From NCBI GenBank assembly GCA_004802725.1, contig SGPM01000277.1:1-36711 (forward strand): 36,711 nt of DNA, written 5' to 3'. The translations under genes were made by a program, and so were the position numbers. Positions 1 through 10,738 of this stretch are shown here, one piece after another. The notes under the pieces were generated by a model, which saw only the letters and a program-made list of their open reading frames with translations, did not search any database and had not been told where the DNA came from. Source of the DNA: Antrodiella citrinella. Lineage: Eukaryota; Basidiomycota; Agaricomycetes; Polyporales; Steccherinaceae. Every line of letters starts with the position of its first letter. Position 1 is the stretch's first letter.

Positions 1-192
1 TTGCTAAGCGCCCACTACCTATTTGCGGACAACTCTGTAATGGTCCAAAACGGGGTGGTTCACGAGTTTTCAGAAATAAAAATGCAACTTCCATATTTGG
101 GAGGCGTGGGATTTGCGGCGGCTTCGCGGGCGATTTGATGGGCCAGCCCCAGCAGGCTATGACGCCATCTTGTGCGACGGCTTGTTAGCCCT

Positions 193-744
193 TTACCATA
201 GCGCGTCTATAATATTGTTGAGAACGCCGTACCTCGAGTAACACTTCGCCCACTTCGCGTGCATGTAGAAGTACAAGCCTCCCAGTGAGACGATATATAC
301 GAGGAGCAGCAGGAAGAGTAGCGAACGCTGCCAGTGAGTCCTGAAGTCGACCTGCTTATGATATCGATCATCTAGTCAGACCACACACGTTTAGAACACG
401 AGTATTGGAACATAGATACTTACGAACAGTTTCGCCATATCAGCAGTCTCAGGCCCCTCTAGGAAGACTCGGATAGGCTCATGGGACTGGAACGGCGCAC
501 GGCAGTTTGGACACGAGGAGAGTCTTGCAATGCAACGTCTCGCAGAAGCCATGCCCTATGCTTCAAGGGTTGTATACCATGACATGAGAGGGCGGTAGAG
601 CCTGAGCTTACCGCAAGCAGGTAAAACTCGAATCTGTCCAAGTGGATTTGTCTCTAAACAGACCTCGCAATCGACCTGAATGGTTGTCGGCATTCCAGCC
701 GTGGACAATATCAACTTGAGGTCAAAGTCAGAGAAGAGAGACAT
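193..744 (-). pseudogene. RING-finger protein with C-terminal membrane helix, frameshifted (R1)
   Basis: Three exons can be read: 744-612, 555-424 and 354-193. Exon 1 carries the first zinc pair (CEVC) and the cysteine before the intron. Exon 2 continues with GHGFCET and, in the next frame, SCPNCRAPF, so the C3HC4 pattern is complete only across a frame change. One extra T in the run acgttgca near 535 explains the break. After the RING comes a conserved VFLEGP motif, also found in R2-R5. Exon 3 is different from the paralogues: it encodes a hydrophobic helix (SLLFLLLLVYIVSLGGLYF) followed by a short basic tail and a TAA stop. Intact, it would be a small membrane-anchored RING protein, plausibly a ubiquitin ligase. 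It is divergent from the kinase gene starting at 1054. The frameshift may be real or a base-call error. Confidence 0.6.
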
Positions 745-1053
745 GGTGAGAACTTTTCTACCCGCGGGAAAGTTGTACAAGGTTTCGGCGCATATACTAT
801 GTACGTACTAGTACTACTGCTCATGTCCATACCGGAAGACTCGGGGCGCAGGCAAGGTTCAAGTTCCATTCAAGTTCCTGTCAAGTTTGACGAAGGTGGG
901 TACTTATACGTGGAGCAGGGGGTATCTCTTCATCGTGACACCGTTCCTCACACGGCCGTGTTCTCACTATCGAGGTCAGTCATAACGATAAACGCATTGA
1001 AGGCTCCAATGTCATGTCCTGAATCATCTGTAAGGTCTGCGCGACTTTCGGTC
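745..1053. other. divergent intergenic region R1 / kinase 1
   Basis: About 310 bp separate two divergent starts, so it should hold both promoters. The frame of kinase 1 stays open upstream to an ATG at 799, so a longer N terminus cannot be excluded. That extension has no likeness to the start of the paralogous kinase and was not adopted. No clear TATA box or E-box was seen. Confidence 0.4.
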
Positions 1054-3588
1054 ATGGCCACATATCCTCTCACCACGGTGAGCCACCATCTAAACTCTCT
1101 TGCCGCATATCCTCTCTGACGACTCGGATATCACAGTCGCATGAGGTCCGGCGCTTCATCCTGAAGGCTGTGAACAATGCAAACAACAATCTACCTACTG
1201 AGATTTCATCGCTCGTCGACTCGAATGCTCGGATCGTGCTCGATGAGATGTGGAGGGTGCGTTCGGACCTCTCTCCTCAGTTTCTAATTATGTTGATGAT
1301 TGTCCAGCTTTTGAACTCCTCTGCGTTACCAACGACCGGGAACGGTGCCTCACCATTTGCTGTCTACCGAACCACACTCCGGAAGCTGACGCTGAAGCTG
1401 GCCCTCAAATTGAAACATGACATGATGCCGGCGTCTTTGATCCTTACAGGCGTAACAAGAATCGACGACGAGCAGCACGGAGGTGGCTCATTCGCAGATG
1501 TGTTCTGCGGCACATATCAGCGACGCAAGGTCGCACTCAAGAAATTGCGTGTGTATGTGATGACTCCACAGTCGCAGAAGGAAGAGCTGAAGAAGGTAAG
1601 CGATCGGCGACGGGTGTATTATCGACACCTTCTTATAAATCCTCTCATGCGCCTTTTCTTGCCACTGCAGGCATTCTACCGTGAATCCCTCCTTTGGAAA
1701 AATCTGTTGCATAAGAATATTGTGCCGTTTCTAGGCGTATCGGAGGACGTCTTCAAGGGTACACTGTGTATGGTGTTACCCTGGTTCGAGAGTGGTAGTC
1801 TTCGCCACCATTTGGCCGATATACGAAACAAAGGCCTTAAGGGTGACGATGAGCTCGCTGTGGCGATCGATACGTGGGTACGTGATCATTCGTAATTGTA
1901 TGCGACTTAGACATCAATTTCTCTGGGCGACAGCTTTACCAGACCACTCTTGGCCTGGAGTATCTCCACGAGGAAGGGATAGTGCACGGCGATCTGCACG
2001 CTGGAAATATCCTGATCAACGAGCTCGGCAACGCATGTCTAACCGACTTTGGCATGTCGCTTATTGCTTCAGCTACTGGATACAACTACGGTTCCATCCA
2101 TGGTGGTGGCGCCATTCGCTGGCAGGCTCCCGAGCTCATTGATCCTGAGGCGTTTGGTCTTGAGGGGACCCGGCCGACCACTCAGAGCGACGTGTTCTCA
2201 ATTGCATGTACAGCCATAGAGGTCTGTGACTTCGATATCTTGCTATGGCATAAATGGTCACTTACGATATCCCCCAGCTCTACTCAGGCAAGCCTCCTTT
2301 CTCGGGCTCGGACCTCACCGATGTTCAGGTGTCCAATCGTTACATCAAGGGGGAGCGCCCCTCTCGACCCTGCCTTCCCGGGGGGCAAGCAATGGCGGAC
2401 CAGCTGTGGTCGGTGATTAGAGCTTGCTGGACTCAAAAGCGTATGGACAGAATTCCCGTGCACGAGGTCGTTGTACGCCTAGCTGCAATCGTGCGCGCCT
2501 CATCCATGGAGCAGCTCACTGCGAGCATGAGCGCTGTCGATATCCAAGATGTCGACTGCTCTCTGAATGATGTCGCTGCAGCATATGATGGCGGCAAGTG
2601 GAACCTACAAAGAGTGAGAAACAGGGCTGCAGAACACTGGTCCGACTTTTCGTTGTTTCATGCGGATCCGGACTCTGATCTCATACTGCGCAAAGGATCA
2701 GCTTTCATGGCAAAACTCGTCGTCACTCATCTGAGACAGCTTGCGGGATATTGGGAGGATCTGGAGAACTGCAAATTCGTCACGGACGCACACTGGCATG
2801 CAGACTCGAGTCGCGTGACGGGATTTATTTGGAAGTGGGCGTACCAGATCGTCCACGACACGATGCACATCACAGAGCCCAGAAACGAAAGCCATGTCGA
2901 CCTGGACATTCTGGTGCGGAAGGCCTTTGTCCGAGCTGAGGACGAGATAGCTCTGTTCGCCTCCAGATGCCCGGGCGGTGGTCGTTGGGTGCCAACGGGC
3001 CGCGAATATCGTTGCGACTGCTGTTGGTTCGGACCGGACAAAATCACAACGGACGGGCTGAATGAAGTGGCAAAGGGCCTCACCAACTGCAATCCCCGTA
3101 TCGTGGCTGCCGCCAAGAAATTAGGAACTCACCTCATCCGGGCACTTGCACTCGCGAGGTGCATGATCACAGCGACGCCAAATTTAACCTCGATGACTGA
3201 TGACCAGTCGATAGAGGTTCTGGGCTTCGACAGTATTATGGCCGCCGCTAGCCTCATCGTCATGCTGGTGAAGCACGTTAACGAAGCGGCGAATGCGAAT
3301 GAAGAATTCGCATTTGTCAGGGGTGGCATTGGCAGGGACGAGTACAGACAGGGCGGCGACTTCGAGCAGCGGTATGACCATCATAACCAGCTCTATCACA
3401 TCTTCGTACGCAAAAGGCGGGTCGAAGGTGCTGAAGCAGATGAAGAGAAGTCAAACAAACAACCCGCAGCCGGCCCTGCAAATGACCTCAATCTCTTTGA
3501 TATGTTCAACGACCGAGTGCGACCACTGAGTTCCTATTACTTGATAGGAATTGGAAAGTTGCTAGCACAGCAGGAAGAGACACGGTGA
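1054..3588 (+). CDS. TKL-like protein kinase with large C-terminal domain of unknown function (kinase 1)
   Basis: Six exons keep one frame: 1054-1077, 1137-1256, 1308-1595, 1671-1877, 1934-2221 and 2278-3588, giving 745 residues. The kinase domain spans about residues 95-385. It shows a glycine loop GGGSFADV, the ATP lysine in KVALKKL, an alpha-C glutamate in FYRESLLW, the catalytic loop HGDLHAGNIL (HGD instead of HRD), DFGMS and APEL. All residues needed for catalysis are present. The HGD form suggests a non-RD kinase. Residues 1-90 are a helical leader. Residues about 385-745 form a long region shared only with kinase 2 at 24.4-26.8 kb; its conserved parts include AAAYDxGxWNL, DTMHIT, EIALFAS and ALARCMI. 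The start follows the paralogue, in which a tiny first exon precedes an exon beginning SHE. Substrate unknown. Expanded TKL kinases are known in basidiomycetes; assignment to that group is by inference. Confidence 0.88.
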
Positions 3589-3886
3589 TAAATATGGTGT
3601 TCGCAAGGCATTGTAAAGTAATGTGATGTATATAGGGTGTACTGGAATCCTCAGATTTCAAGGCTTGTTGAGACCCAGCTAATATATAACTTTGAGTATC
3701 CTCTATGATACATAGGTAGTGCGAAGGAGGACGAATCATTGCGAAGAGGAGATGCAAATACCGCAACTACTTCCATAGATCGTCAATGCTACCATACCTG
3801 TCAGACTCGAATCCGACCGCGACATCCGCGCCGTCAGCCACAGGGGTGCCCGATGGTTATCGGCTTCGTCGTTGACAGTAGCACTC
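3589..3886. other. short intergenic region, convergent 3' ends
   Basis: About 300 bp lie between the stop of kinase 1 and the stop of R2, so it should contain two 3' UTRs. It is AT-rich around 3600-3720. Nothing else is recognisable. Confidence 0.4.
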
Positions 3887-5233
3887 CTACCTCGGATAGA
3901 ACTCCGAACGTAGAAGGTAAGTGCTTTGAATAAGTCGAACGCGAGGCGCATCTGCACCAACACCGATGCAAATTCCGTTCTGACCGCCCTGCGACAGAGG
4001 CAGAGACGCGATAATGGCATCCCGTGCAGAGTCGACGGTGGTGAATGTCACAAAGGCACACGCTGCCGGGCGATTGATAGCAATCTCCTTGATGACACCG
4101 AACTGCCTACTGAGCGTGCTCCGCAGGGAGATTTCATCGACATCTCCAGTCATCTACGTAAGAAGAGGACAGTTAAATGAGTGTTTTAAGCACCCTGAAT
4201 ATGCATATGCGTACTTTGACGAAGCAGTTGGCACGAGTGACTGTGACATTTGCTGCAAGTTGCTGGATTTCGGGGATAGTTCGTCGCGGGAATATTTCAC
4301 GCAGTCGGCTGCTACCAGCTTCACTACCAGGTCGCGTCTCCTGACTTCACGGATTATGATCCGCGAAACACATCTCGGAGATCAGAGAGATGCGCACCTC
4401 GTTTGTACTGATTGTGAACATCGGACTGATGCGCTTCATGAATTGAGACATTCCGACGAGACAAGCCTGAAGGGGACGTTCTGCTCAGCTATCTCGAGTC
4501 CACAAATCGGCAATGAATGGGATTCGAACAACATACATGTATAGCATCGTTGCTGTCCGCCCGACCCGGGCCCAAGCTCGAACTGACCACACACCCCGAC
4601 AGCGTGAGCAGGTCGTCAACCACAGCCTCGACGTCGTCCTTGCTGCTCCATGCGTTGAGTTTCTTGAAAGCTTGACACAACTGCCTGGAGAGCCTTCCAA
4701 TGTCTGTGTCATCCTCTTCCTCGTTCTGGCTCGGATAAACTTGAACGGCTATGGCGGAACTAGAGCTTGTGGGTATGGAACTCGAGGCAACAGAGCTGGA
4801 GGGAATAGAGCTCGAAGGAACGAAACTTGAGTCAATCGGAACGGAATCCGAGGGATCGAGGCTTGAGTAAGGTGGTGGAGGTGGTGATGGTGGTCGTGGG
4901 TGTGATGACGATGGTTGTGGCTGTGGCGGTAGCGGTCGGGACGACGTCGCGATGGAAGGGCCTTGCAGGAAGACTTGAATAACTTGATGAGGTCTAAAAC
5001 GTATGCGGCAATTCGGACAGAGACGGTCGTTCGGAGACCTCCTCAAGACGTCTGCGATGCACGTTTGGCAAAAGGCATGACCTGTTTTAGTGTACGTCCA
5101 GAAGTGAGTATACGTGATTGCACGCGAGGTGACAAATATGAACGAGTGGAAACTCACCGCATGAAGTTAGAACCCGAACCGACGCGATAGATTTCGTCTC
5201 GTAGCAGACATCACAATTGACCTGTAAGGACAT
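3887..5233 (-). CDS. RING-RRM protein, putative RNA-binding E3 ubiquitin ligase (R2)
   Basis: Five exons splice cleanly: 5233-5158, 5081-4537, 4466-4398, 4340-4215 and 4153-3887, giving 360 residues. Residues 1-60 form a C3HC4 RING: CDVC, then SCGHAFCQTC, then CPNC. A VFLQGP motif follows, then a long Pro/Ser-rich spacer of about 100 residues with PPSPPPPPYSSL, an acidic NEEEDDTD patch and a helical segment ending in DDLLTLSGC. After a 23-residue linker exon, the last two exons encode an RRM, with RNP2 as CFVK across the intron and RNP1 as ACAFVTF, then the ASLPLSQGGQ tail. RING and RRM together recall Not4/CNOT4, but that RING is of C4C4 type and the spacer differs, so this is an independent architecture. 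It is the leftmost intact copy of the tandem array. A CACGTG box lies 75 bp upstream of the ATG. RNA or protein targets are unknown. Confidence 0.8.
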
Positions 5234-5802
5234 AACGCCCAAGTCCCAGGCGTAAGTAGGATGCACGATGGAGGAAAGTAAGGAGGATGGATACTTGTCT
5301 GTCTACACACGTGTGTTGTGATACCCGGCCTGAGAAGCACGAGATATGAGGCCGAGATGATCATAAAGTTGAAGTATTGAGAAATCCTGATCTTGAGGCC
5401 TGAACTACGGAATTTCGGTCATCTTGTTAGAGCTCGTCGTAGGATGCTCGCGTCGCGACGTGTTCTGTATAGGTATCACAAACAAAGAAGCGAGACGAAG
5501 GTCACAGTCGGGAAATTTGAACGGGAAAGCGGTTGAGCGCTCGGGGAATAGGCGGTTTACTCGGCCCCGGACTACTATTTCATTCTCTCTCTTTCTCAAG
5601 TTCGTGTTGACGTCGACACAATAGTACATTAGATGCATATCTCAGTACGTTGTGATGTTATTACAAGCAGACACCGAGCACAAGATATCAACAGGTCCAA
5701 ATGCTAGTACAAGACTCGTCAAGAATCACGACGCCAGTTCAAGTTGAACTAGAACCAGCCATTCAAGTTGATGAGTCCACGTCCGCGACCACCACTTCCA
5801 GA
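5234..5802. other. intergenic part of the tandem unit, R2-R3
   Basis: It holds the R2 promoter on the left and the R3 3' flank on the right. Sequence at about 5660-5790 recurs at about 7380-7480 and 9270-9357 with shared words such as caagact and agccac. The duplicated unit is therefore larger than the coding sequence. No further gene is evident. Confidence 0.5.
5308..5313 (-). promoter_or_regulatory. E-box CACGTG upstream of R2
   Basis: A perfect CACGTG sits 75 bp upstream of the R2 ATG, inside the longer palindrome ACACGTGT. Boxes at nearly the same distance occur before R3 and R4. This is the usual target of bHLH factors; use by such a factor is inference. Confidence 0.45.
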
Positions 5803-7033
5803 TCATCCCTGAAGGTTTTCCCGTTGAAGAGGAAGTCTTTCCGAACGATCTTTGCCAATGTAGGCCACGAGGCGAACGCGAGGGGCGCTGTCTGTAAAGA
5901 CAGCAACGGGGATACCACCCTCACCGCCCTCACTCACAGGCAGAGAAGCAAAGATAGCTTTACGGGGGGCATCAACGGTGGTGAACTCGACAAAGGCAGA
6001 CGCTTGTGGACGATTGATGTTAAGCTGCTTGATAGGACCGAACCGATCAGTGAGACTTGCGCGGAGCTCCCACAAGCTGATCCATTCAAACACATTCTAC
6101 GTGAGAGCATATAAATTTGGGTTGCCCCACCGTTCGACTCTAAACTTTGCATACCTTGACTTGGCATGGGTGACTGTGACACTTGCTACGGGACCTCTGT
6201 TGTCAGTGTTAGTTCGACGCGGAACTCTCTGTTGGCTGCTGCTGAGAATTGCCAGTGGAGTGCTACCGCTTGCCCAGCGGACGCAACCTCACTGACAAAT
6301 CCAAGTCGAGCTACCTACACAGCGACGGATATCCAGACTATGAATCTTCAAGGTTGGGAAAATATCAACGGTGTCCTCACCTCGGCATGCGTGAGCTTTG
6401 TATTAACCGCGCGCGAAGACTGGGCTAATGAGCTCCATGAATTGAAAGATACCGACGAGACAAGCCTAAATAGATGTTCAGCCATTTCACCAGAGGCAAG
6501 GTTTATTGGTAACATACCTGTATAGCGCCATCTCTGTCTGCTCTGTCAGACCTCAAGCTGATCATACACCCAGAAAGCGTGAGCAAGTCATCGATCACGA
6601 CTTCCACCTGGTCTACGGTACTATGTGCGTCCAATTTTTCGAACGCTTGAGACAGGTGTTGAGCGAGTCTTGTCACGTCTGTGTCGGCTTCTTCCTTGAC
6701 CGAGGAAGTGTTGCTTTTAGCTGGTGCTGGTGGTGGCGGAGCGGAGGAAGGACCTTCAAGAAAGACCTGGATAGCCTGTGCAGGCTTAAGCTTGAAAGGT
6801 ACGCGACAGTTCGGACAGGGAGGGTCGTCCCAAGACCTCCTTGCCGCGATGTTTTCAAAGCACGCTTGACAAAAGGCGTGGCCTGTTACGGTGTACGCAC
6901 GCGCATGAGTACACGTTCATGAATACAACAACCAGATGGGAACGACCAAATGCTCACCGCATGTTGTTAGGACCCGAACCGACGCGAGAGGTTTCGTCTC
7001 GTAGCAAATATCGCAATTGACCTGAATGGACAT
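5803..7033 (-). pseudogene. decayed RING-RRM paralogue (R3)
   Basis: The 5' half is intact: CDIC, then TCGHAFCQAC, then CPNC, followed by VFLEGP, a short PPPPAP spacer and the helical DDLLTLSGC segment. The third exon, near 6405-6415, has four extra bases (a repeated cgcg) relative to R4 and R5, which brings a TAA into frame. The fourth exon lacks one G of a GGGG run near 6275 and lacks seven bases near 6162, removing the RNP2 strand (CFVK in the others). The final exon still encodes a good RRM half with SAFVEF and ends at 5803. Three independent indels make this a pseudogene, unless alternative splicing saves a short RING-only product. A CACGTG box is kept 83 bp upstream of the ATG. Confidence 0.72.
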
Positions 7034-7484
7034 ATTTCCCGAGGCTGGGGGTGTAAGTAACGTGTAACATGGAGAAGACAAAGCAGACCGAGGGATCCGG
7101 AGACTTGCATATCTACACGTGTGGTAGGCATGATATCCGTTCTAGAACCAGAGAAGCAGATAAAGTTCAGTATAAACGGAAACCTGATTGCGAGAAAGCC
7201 TCATATGCGAATGCGGCACCTAAGTTTCGGTAGTCTGATGCTTCAAAATATTTGTGGCCCTGACTGAAAAGTATCGGCATCCGAGGAGAGTCAAGTAGTT
7301 TTGCGTGAACTTCCGAAGATATGAAGAAAAGCAGCATAGCTATATAGCGCCGAAAACGCTGTCTGGCAGACACAATTGTACAAAGATATGCATCTATGAA
7401 CAAGCACAAAAATCAGCAGGACAAAACGCTAGTAGTACAAGACTATCGTCAAGAAACACGAAGACCAGAACTAGAATTAGCCAC
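7034..7484. other. intergenic part of the tandem unit, R3-R4
   Basis: It carries the R3 promoter and the R4 3' flank, with likeness to the equivalent stretches at 5.2-5.8 and 8.7-9.36 kb. No other gene is seen. Confidence 0.5.
7116..7121 (-). promoter_or_regulatory. E-box CACGTG upstream of R3
   Basis: A perfect CACGTG sits 83 bp upstream of the R3 ATG, in a block (ttgcatatctacacgtgt) that aligns with the upstream blocks of R4 and R5. Confidence 0.45.
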
Positions 7485-8721
7485 TCAGTGTATTGCAATC
7501 CTCGAATGCTGGCCCAGCCCAAAAAGTCGATCATTTTGGGCTACGATGAGCACGCGAGGAGCACTGTGAGAGACACCAAGACGGACACCACCCTCGCCGC
7601 CCAAAGCCACAGGCATAGAAGCAATGATAGCTCTGCGGGCGGCATCGANGGTGGCGAACTCAACAAAGGCACACGCTTTGGGGCGGTAAATGTGAATGTC
7701 CTTGACAGAACCGAACCGCTGAGTGAGCATGCTACGAAGGAGACTCTCGGCAACACTTGTGGTCACGTTCTTTACACAATGTAGACTCAATTAGTCCCAG
7801 GTTTGATTCCCATTTCGAGGCAAAATTATGCATACCTTGACGAAGCACCTGGCATGGGGGACCGTGATACTTGCTGCGAGTCCTCTAAGGGCAGGGATAG
7901 TTCGACGCGGAGCTCTCTGTTGGCTGCTGCTGAGANTTGCCAGTGGAGTGCTACCGCTTGCCCCAGCGGACGCAACCTCACTGANAAATCCAAGTCGCGC
8001 TACCTGGACAGCGAGGGATATCCAGACCATGAATTCTAAAGCGCATTGGGAAGTATCAACGGTGTCCTCACCTCGGCATGCGTGAGCTTTGTATTGACCG
8101 CGAAGACTGGGATGATGAGCTCCATGAATTGAGAGATACCGATGAGACAAGCCTAAATAGATGTTGACCCATTTCATCAGAGGCAGGACACGATCGCTGG
8201 GTGTATCGGTAACATACCTGTATAGCACCGNCTCTGTCGGCTCTGTCAGACCTCGAACTGATCATACACCCNGAAAGCGTGANCAAGTCNTCGATCACGG
8301 CTTCCAACTCGTCTATAGTACTGCGTGCGTCCAGTTTTCCGAAAGCTTGCGACACGTGTTGAGCGAGTCTTGTCACGTCTGTNTCATCCTCTTCCTTGAC
8401 CGAGGAAGTGATGCTTTTAGACNGTGGCGGTGGTGCGGAGGGAGGACCTTGAAGAAAGACTTGGATAGTCTGTGCAGGCTTGAAAGGTACGCGACAGTTC
8501 GGACAAGGAGGGTCACCCCAAGGCCTCCTTGCCGCGATATCTTCAATGCAAGCTTGACAAAATGCGTGGCCTGTTACGGTGTACGCGCGGACATGAGTAC
8601 ATGTTCATGAGTACGGCGACGAGACGAGAACAACNAAATGCTCACCGCATGTTGTTAGGACCCGAATCGACGCGAGAGGTTTCGTCTCGTAGCAGACATC
8701 GCAATTGACCTGAATGGACAT
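7485..8721 (-). CDS. RING-RRM protein, putative RNA-binding E3 ubiquitin ligase (R4)
   Basis: Five exons follow the R2/R5 plan and all frames stay open, apart from ambiguous bases. The RING reads CDVC, then TCGHAFCQAC, then PPCPNC. It is followed by VFLQGP, a short PPP spacer and the helical segment AQHVSQAFGKLD. The linker exon reads ACLIGISQFMEL. The RRM has RNP2 CFVKNV split by an intron and RNP1 KACAFVEF. The C terminus after the RRM is short and differs from R5, ending at 7485. R4 pairs with R3 by its short spacer, while R2 and R5 have a long Pro/Ser-rich one. The N positions (for example 7650, 7936, 8231, 8290) do not force a stop but leave some residues unknown. Function is inferred from domains only. 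Confidence 0.75.
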
Positions 8722-9357
8722 GATTCGCGAGGCTGGGTGTAAAAGTAAGATGCAAGATGNAAAAGGGGAAGCAAACCGAGGGAGACTTGCCTGTCGACAC
8801 GTGTGGTATGTAAACTGCCCCTTCTGGATCTAGACGCAGAGAAGCAGATAGAGTTTAGTATGGACGGAAACCTGATTGAGAAGGGGTCTTGCGGAAGACC
8901 AGTTTCGGTCGTCTCTGAATTGGTGGCCCTGCTGAGCTGAGATGTAAGTATCATGATCAGAAGATGAGGAGAGTCCATCGTTTGCGTGAACTTGAGCAAG
9001 TCATGATGAGATTCGTCGCGAGCATTTTCGGCTCAATCCGTGGTGACAACCNCGAGCTTCAGCTATAAAATTTCCCGCGCAGCAGACCTTCAATTTCAGA
9101 ATAGGGCTGTTCCAGTAAACTCAGAGACAATGCCAAAGATAAAGAAAAGCAGCAAAATATAGCTATGCGCCAAAACGGGCAGACACGGAAGTCAGCCACA
9201 GTCAAGAGGTAGCGGATCCTTACANAATTGTACACAGATAGAAACAGATATGCGTCNATGAAGTTACCAAACACAAAAATATCAGCAGGACCTAATGCTA
9301 GTGCAAGACTAACGTCAAGAACCAAGAGGGCCAGTTGAACTAGAACAAGCCACGCAC
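8722..9357. other. intergenic part of the tandem unit, R4-R5
   Basis: It contains the R4 promoter and the R5 3' flank. Short stretches match 7.2-7.48 kb closely (for example aagaaaagcagca and aatatcagcagga-like words), as expected from unit duplication. No coding sequence was recognised. Confidence 0.5.
8798..8803 (-). promoter_or_regulatory. E-box CACGTG upstream of R4
   Basis: A perfect CACGTG lies 77 bp upstream of the R4 ATG within a block conserved across the array. Confidence 0.45.
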
Positions 9358-10738
9358 TCAGATCATTGAGCCCGCGTCCGAGTCCGCGCCCACCATGGTT
9401 GGAAAGTTTCCCCTTTGAGGGGGAAGTCTTTCNTATTGACCTGTGAGGGCCACCACGAGAACGCGAGGAGCATCGTGAAAGCCACCAATGCGAACTCCAC
9501 CCTCGCCGCCCAGAGTCACAGGCAGAGAAGCAACGATAGCTCTGCGGGCGGCATNGACGGTGGCGAACTCAACGAAGGCACACGCTCGAGGGCGGTCAAA
9601 TTGAACGTCCTCGACAGGACCGAACCGCTGAGTGAGCGTGTTACGAAAGAGACTCTCGGTAACACCTGCAGTCACGTTCTTTACAAAATGTCAATTGAAT
9701 TAGACCTAGGTTTGAATCGCATTTCGAGTTAGAATTGTGCATACCTTGACGAAGCATCTGGCGTGGGTGACAGTGACACTTGCTGCGGGTCCTCGATGCT
9801 GGCTGCTGCTGGGAGTTCCCAGTGGAGTGCTACCACTTGCCCCAGCAGACACACCCTCACGCACAGATCCAATTCGCGCTACCTGAGTATGACGGATATC
9901 CAGCTATGAACTCTGAAGCGTATGGAAACAATCAATGGTGTACGTACCTCGGCATGCGTGAGCCATGTATTGGATGCGATGACTGGACTGACGAGCGCCA
10001 TGTATCGAGAGATACCGACGAGACAAGCCTAAATGGACGTTCAGCCATTTCACCAGGGGCAGGGTTTACGGGTAACATACCTGTATAGCGCCATCTCTGT
10101 CTGCGCTGCCCGGCCCCGAGCTGACCATACACCCCGAAAGCGTGAGCAAGTCATTGATCACGGCTTGCAACTCGTCTAAGTTACTCCGTGCGTTCAGTTT
10201 TCCGAAAGCTTGAGACACACGCAGGGCGAGTCTTGTGACGTCGGTGTCGTCCTCTTCCTCATTCTGGTTTGGATGAACGGTTGTTGAGGAATTAGAGCTT
10301 GTGGGTATGGAACCCGATGGAGTAAAGCTTGAGGGAATAGAGCTTGAGGGAACGGAAATTGAGTTATACAGGAGAATGGAATCCGAGGGAACGAGGCTTG
10401 AGTAAGGTGGAGGAGGCGGTGATGGTGGGCGTGGGCGTGGCGGTGGTTGTATCGGTGGTGACGATGTCGCAATGGAAGGACTTTGAAGGAAGACTTGAAG
10501 AACTTGGTGAGGCCCGAAACGTATGCGGCAATTCGGACAGAGACGGTCATTCGGAGACCTCCTCAAGACGGATGCGAGGCACGTTAGACAAAAGGCATGA
10601 CCTGTGACTGCGTCAGTATACGTACTTAGAGAACGAGAAGATGGGAACGGAAAAAGGCTCACCACATGTTGTTAGGACCCGTGTCGACGCGAGAGGTTTC
10701 GTCTCGTGGCAAGCATTGCAACTGACCTCAATGGACAT
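9358..10738 (-). CDS. RING-RRM protein, putative RNA-binding E3 ubiquitin ligase (R5)
   Basis: Exons 10738-10663, 10601-10081, 10028-9948, 9882-9745 and 9678-9358 join in frame to 378 residues. The RING has CNAC, TCGHAFCLTC and CPNC. VFLQSP follows, then about 90 residues rich in Pro and Ser (PPSPPPPPYSSLVPSD), an NEEEDDTD acidic patch and a helical segment ending DLLTLSGC. The linker exon begins ACLVGISRYM. The RRM covers roughly residues 255-345, with CFVKNV as RNP2 and RACAFVEF as RNP1, then ASLPVTLGGEGG, a pattern reminiscent of G3BP-type RRMs. The C-terminal tail of about 30 residues is unique. Two Ns lie in the last exon. It is closest in layout to R2 although they are the two ends of the array. 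Confidence 0.8.

Larger units (their letters stand above)
7650..9555. other. cluster of ambiguous bases (N)
   Basis: All Ns seen in the window fall here, as single isolated positions in R4, the R4-R5 spacer and the 3' half of R5. Isolated Ns inside a tandem duplication suggest a consensus merged from near-identical copies or alleles. Confidence 0.7.
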
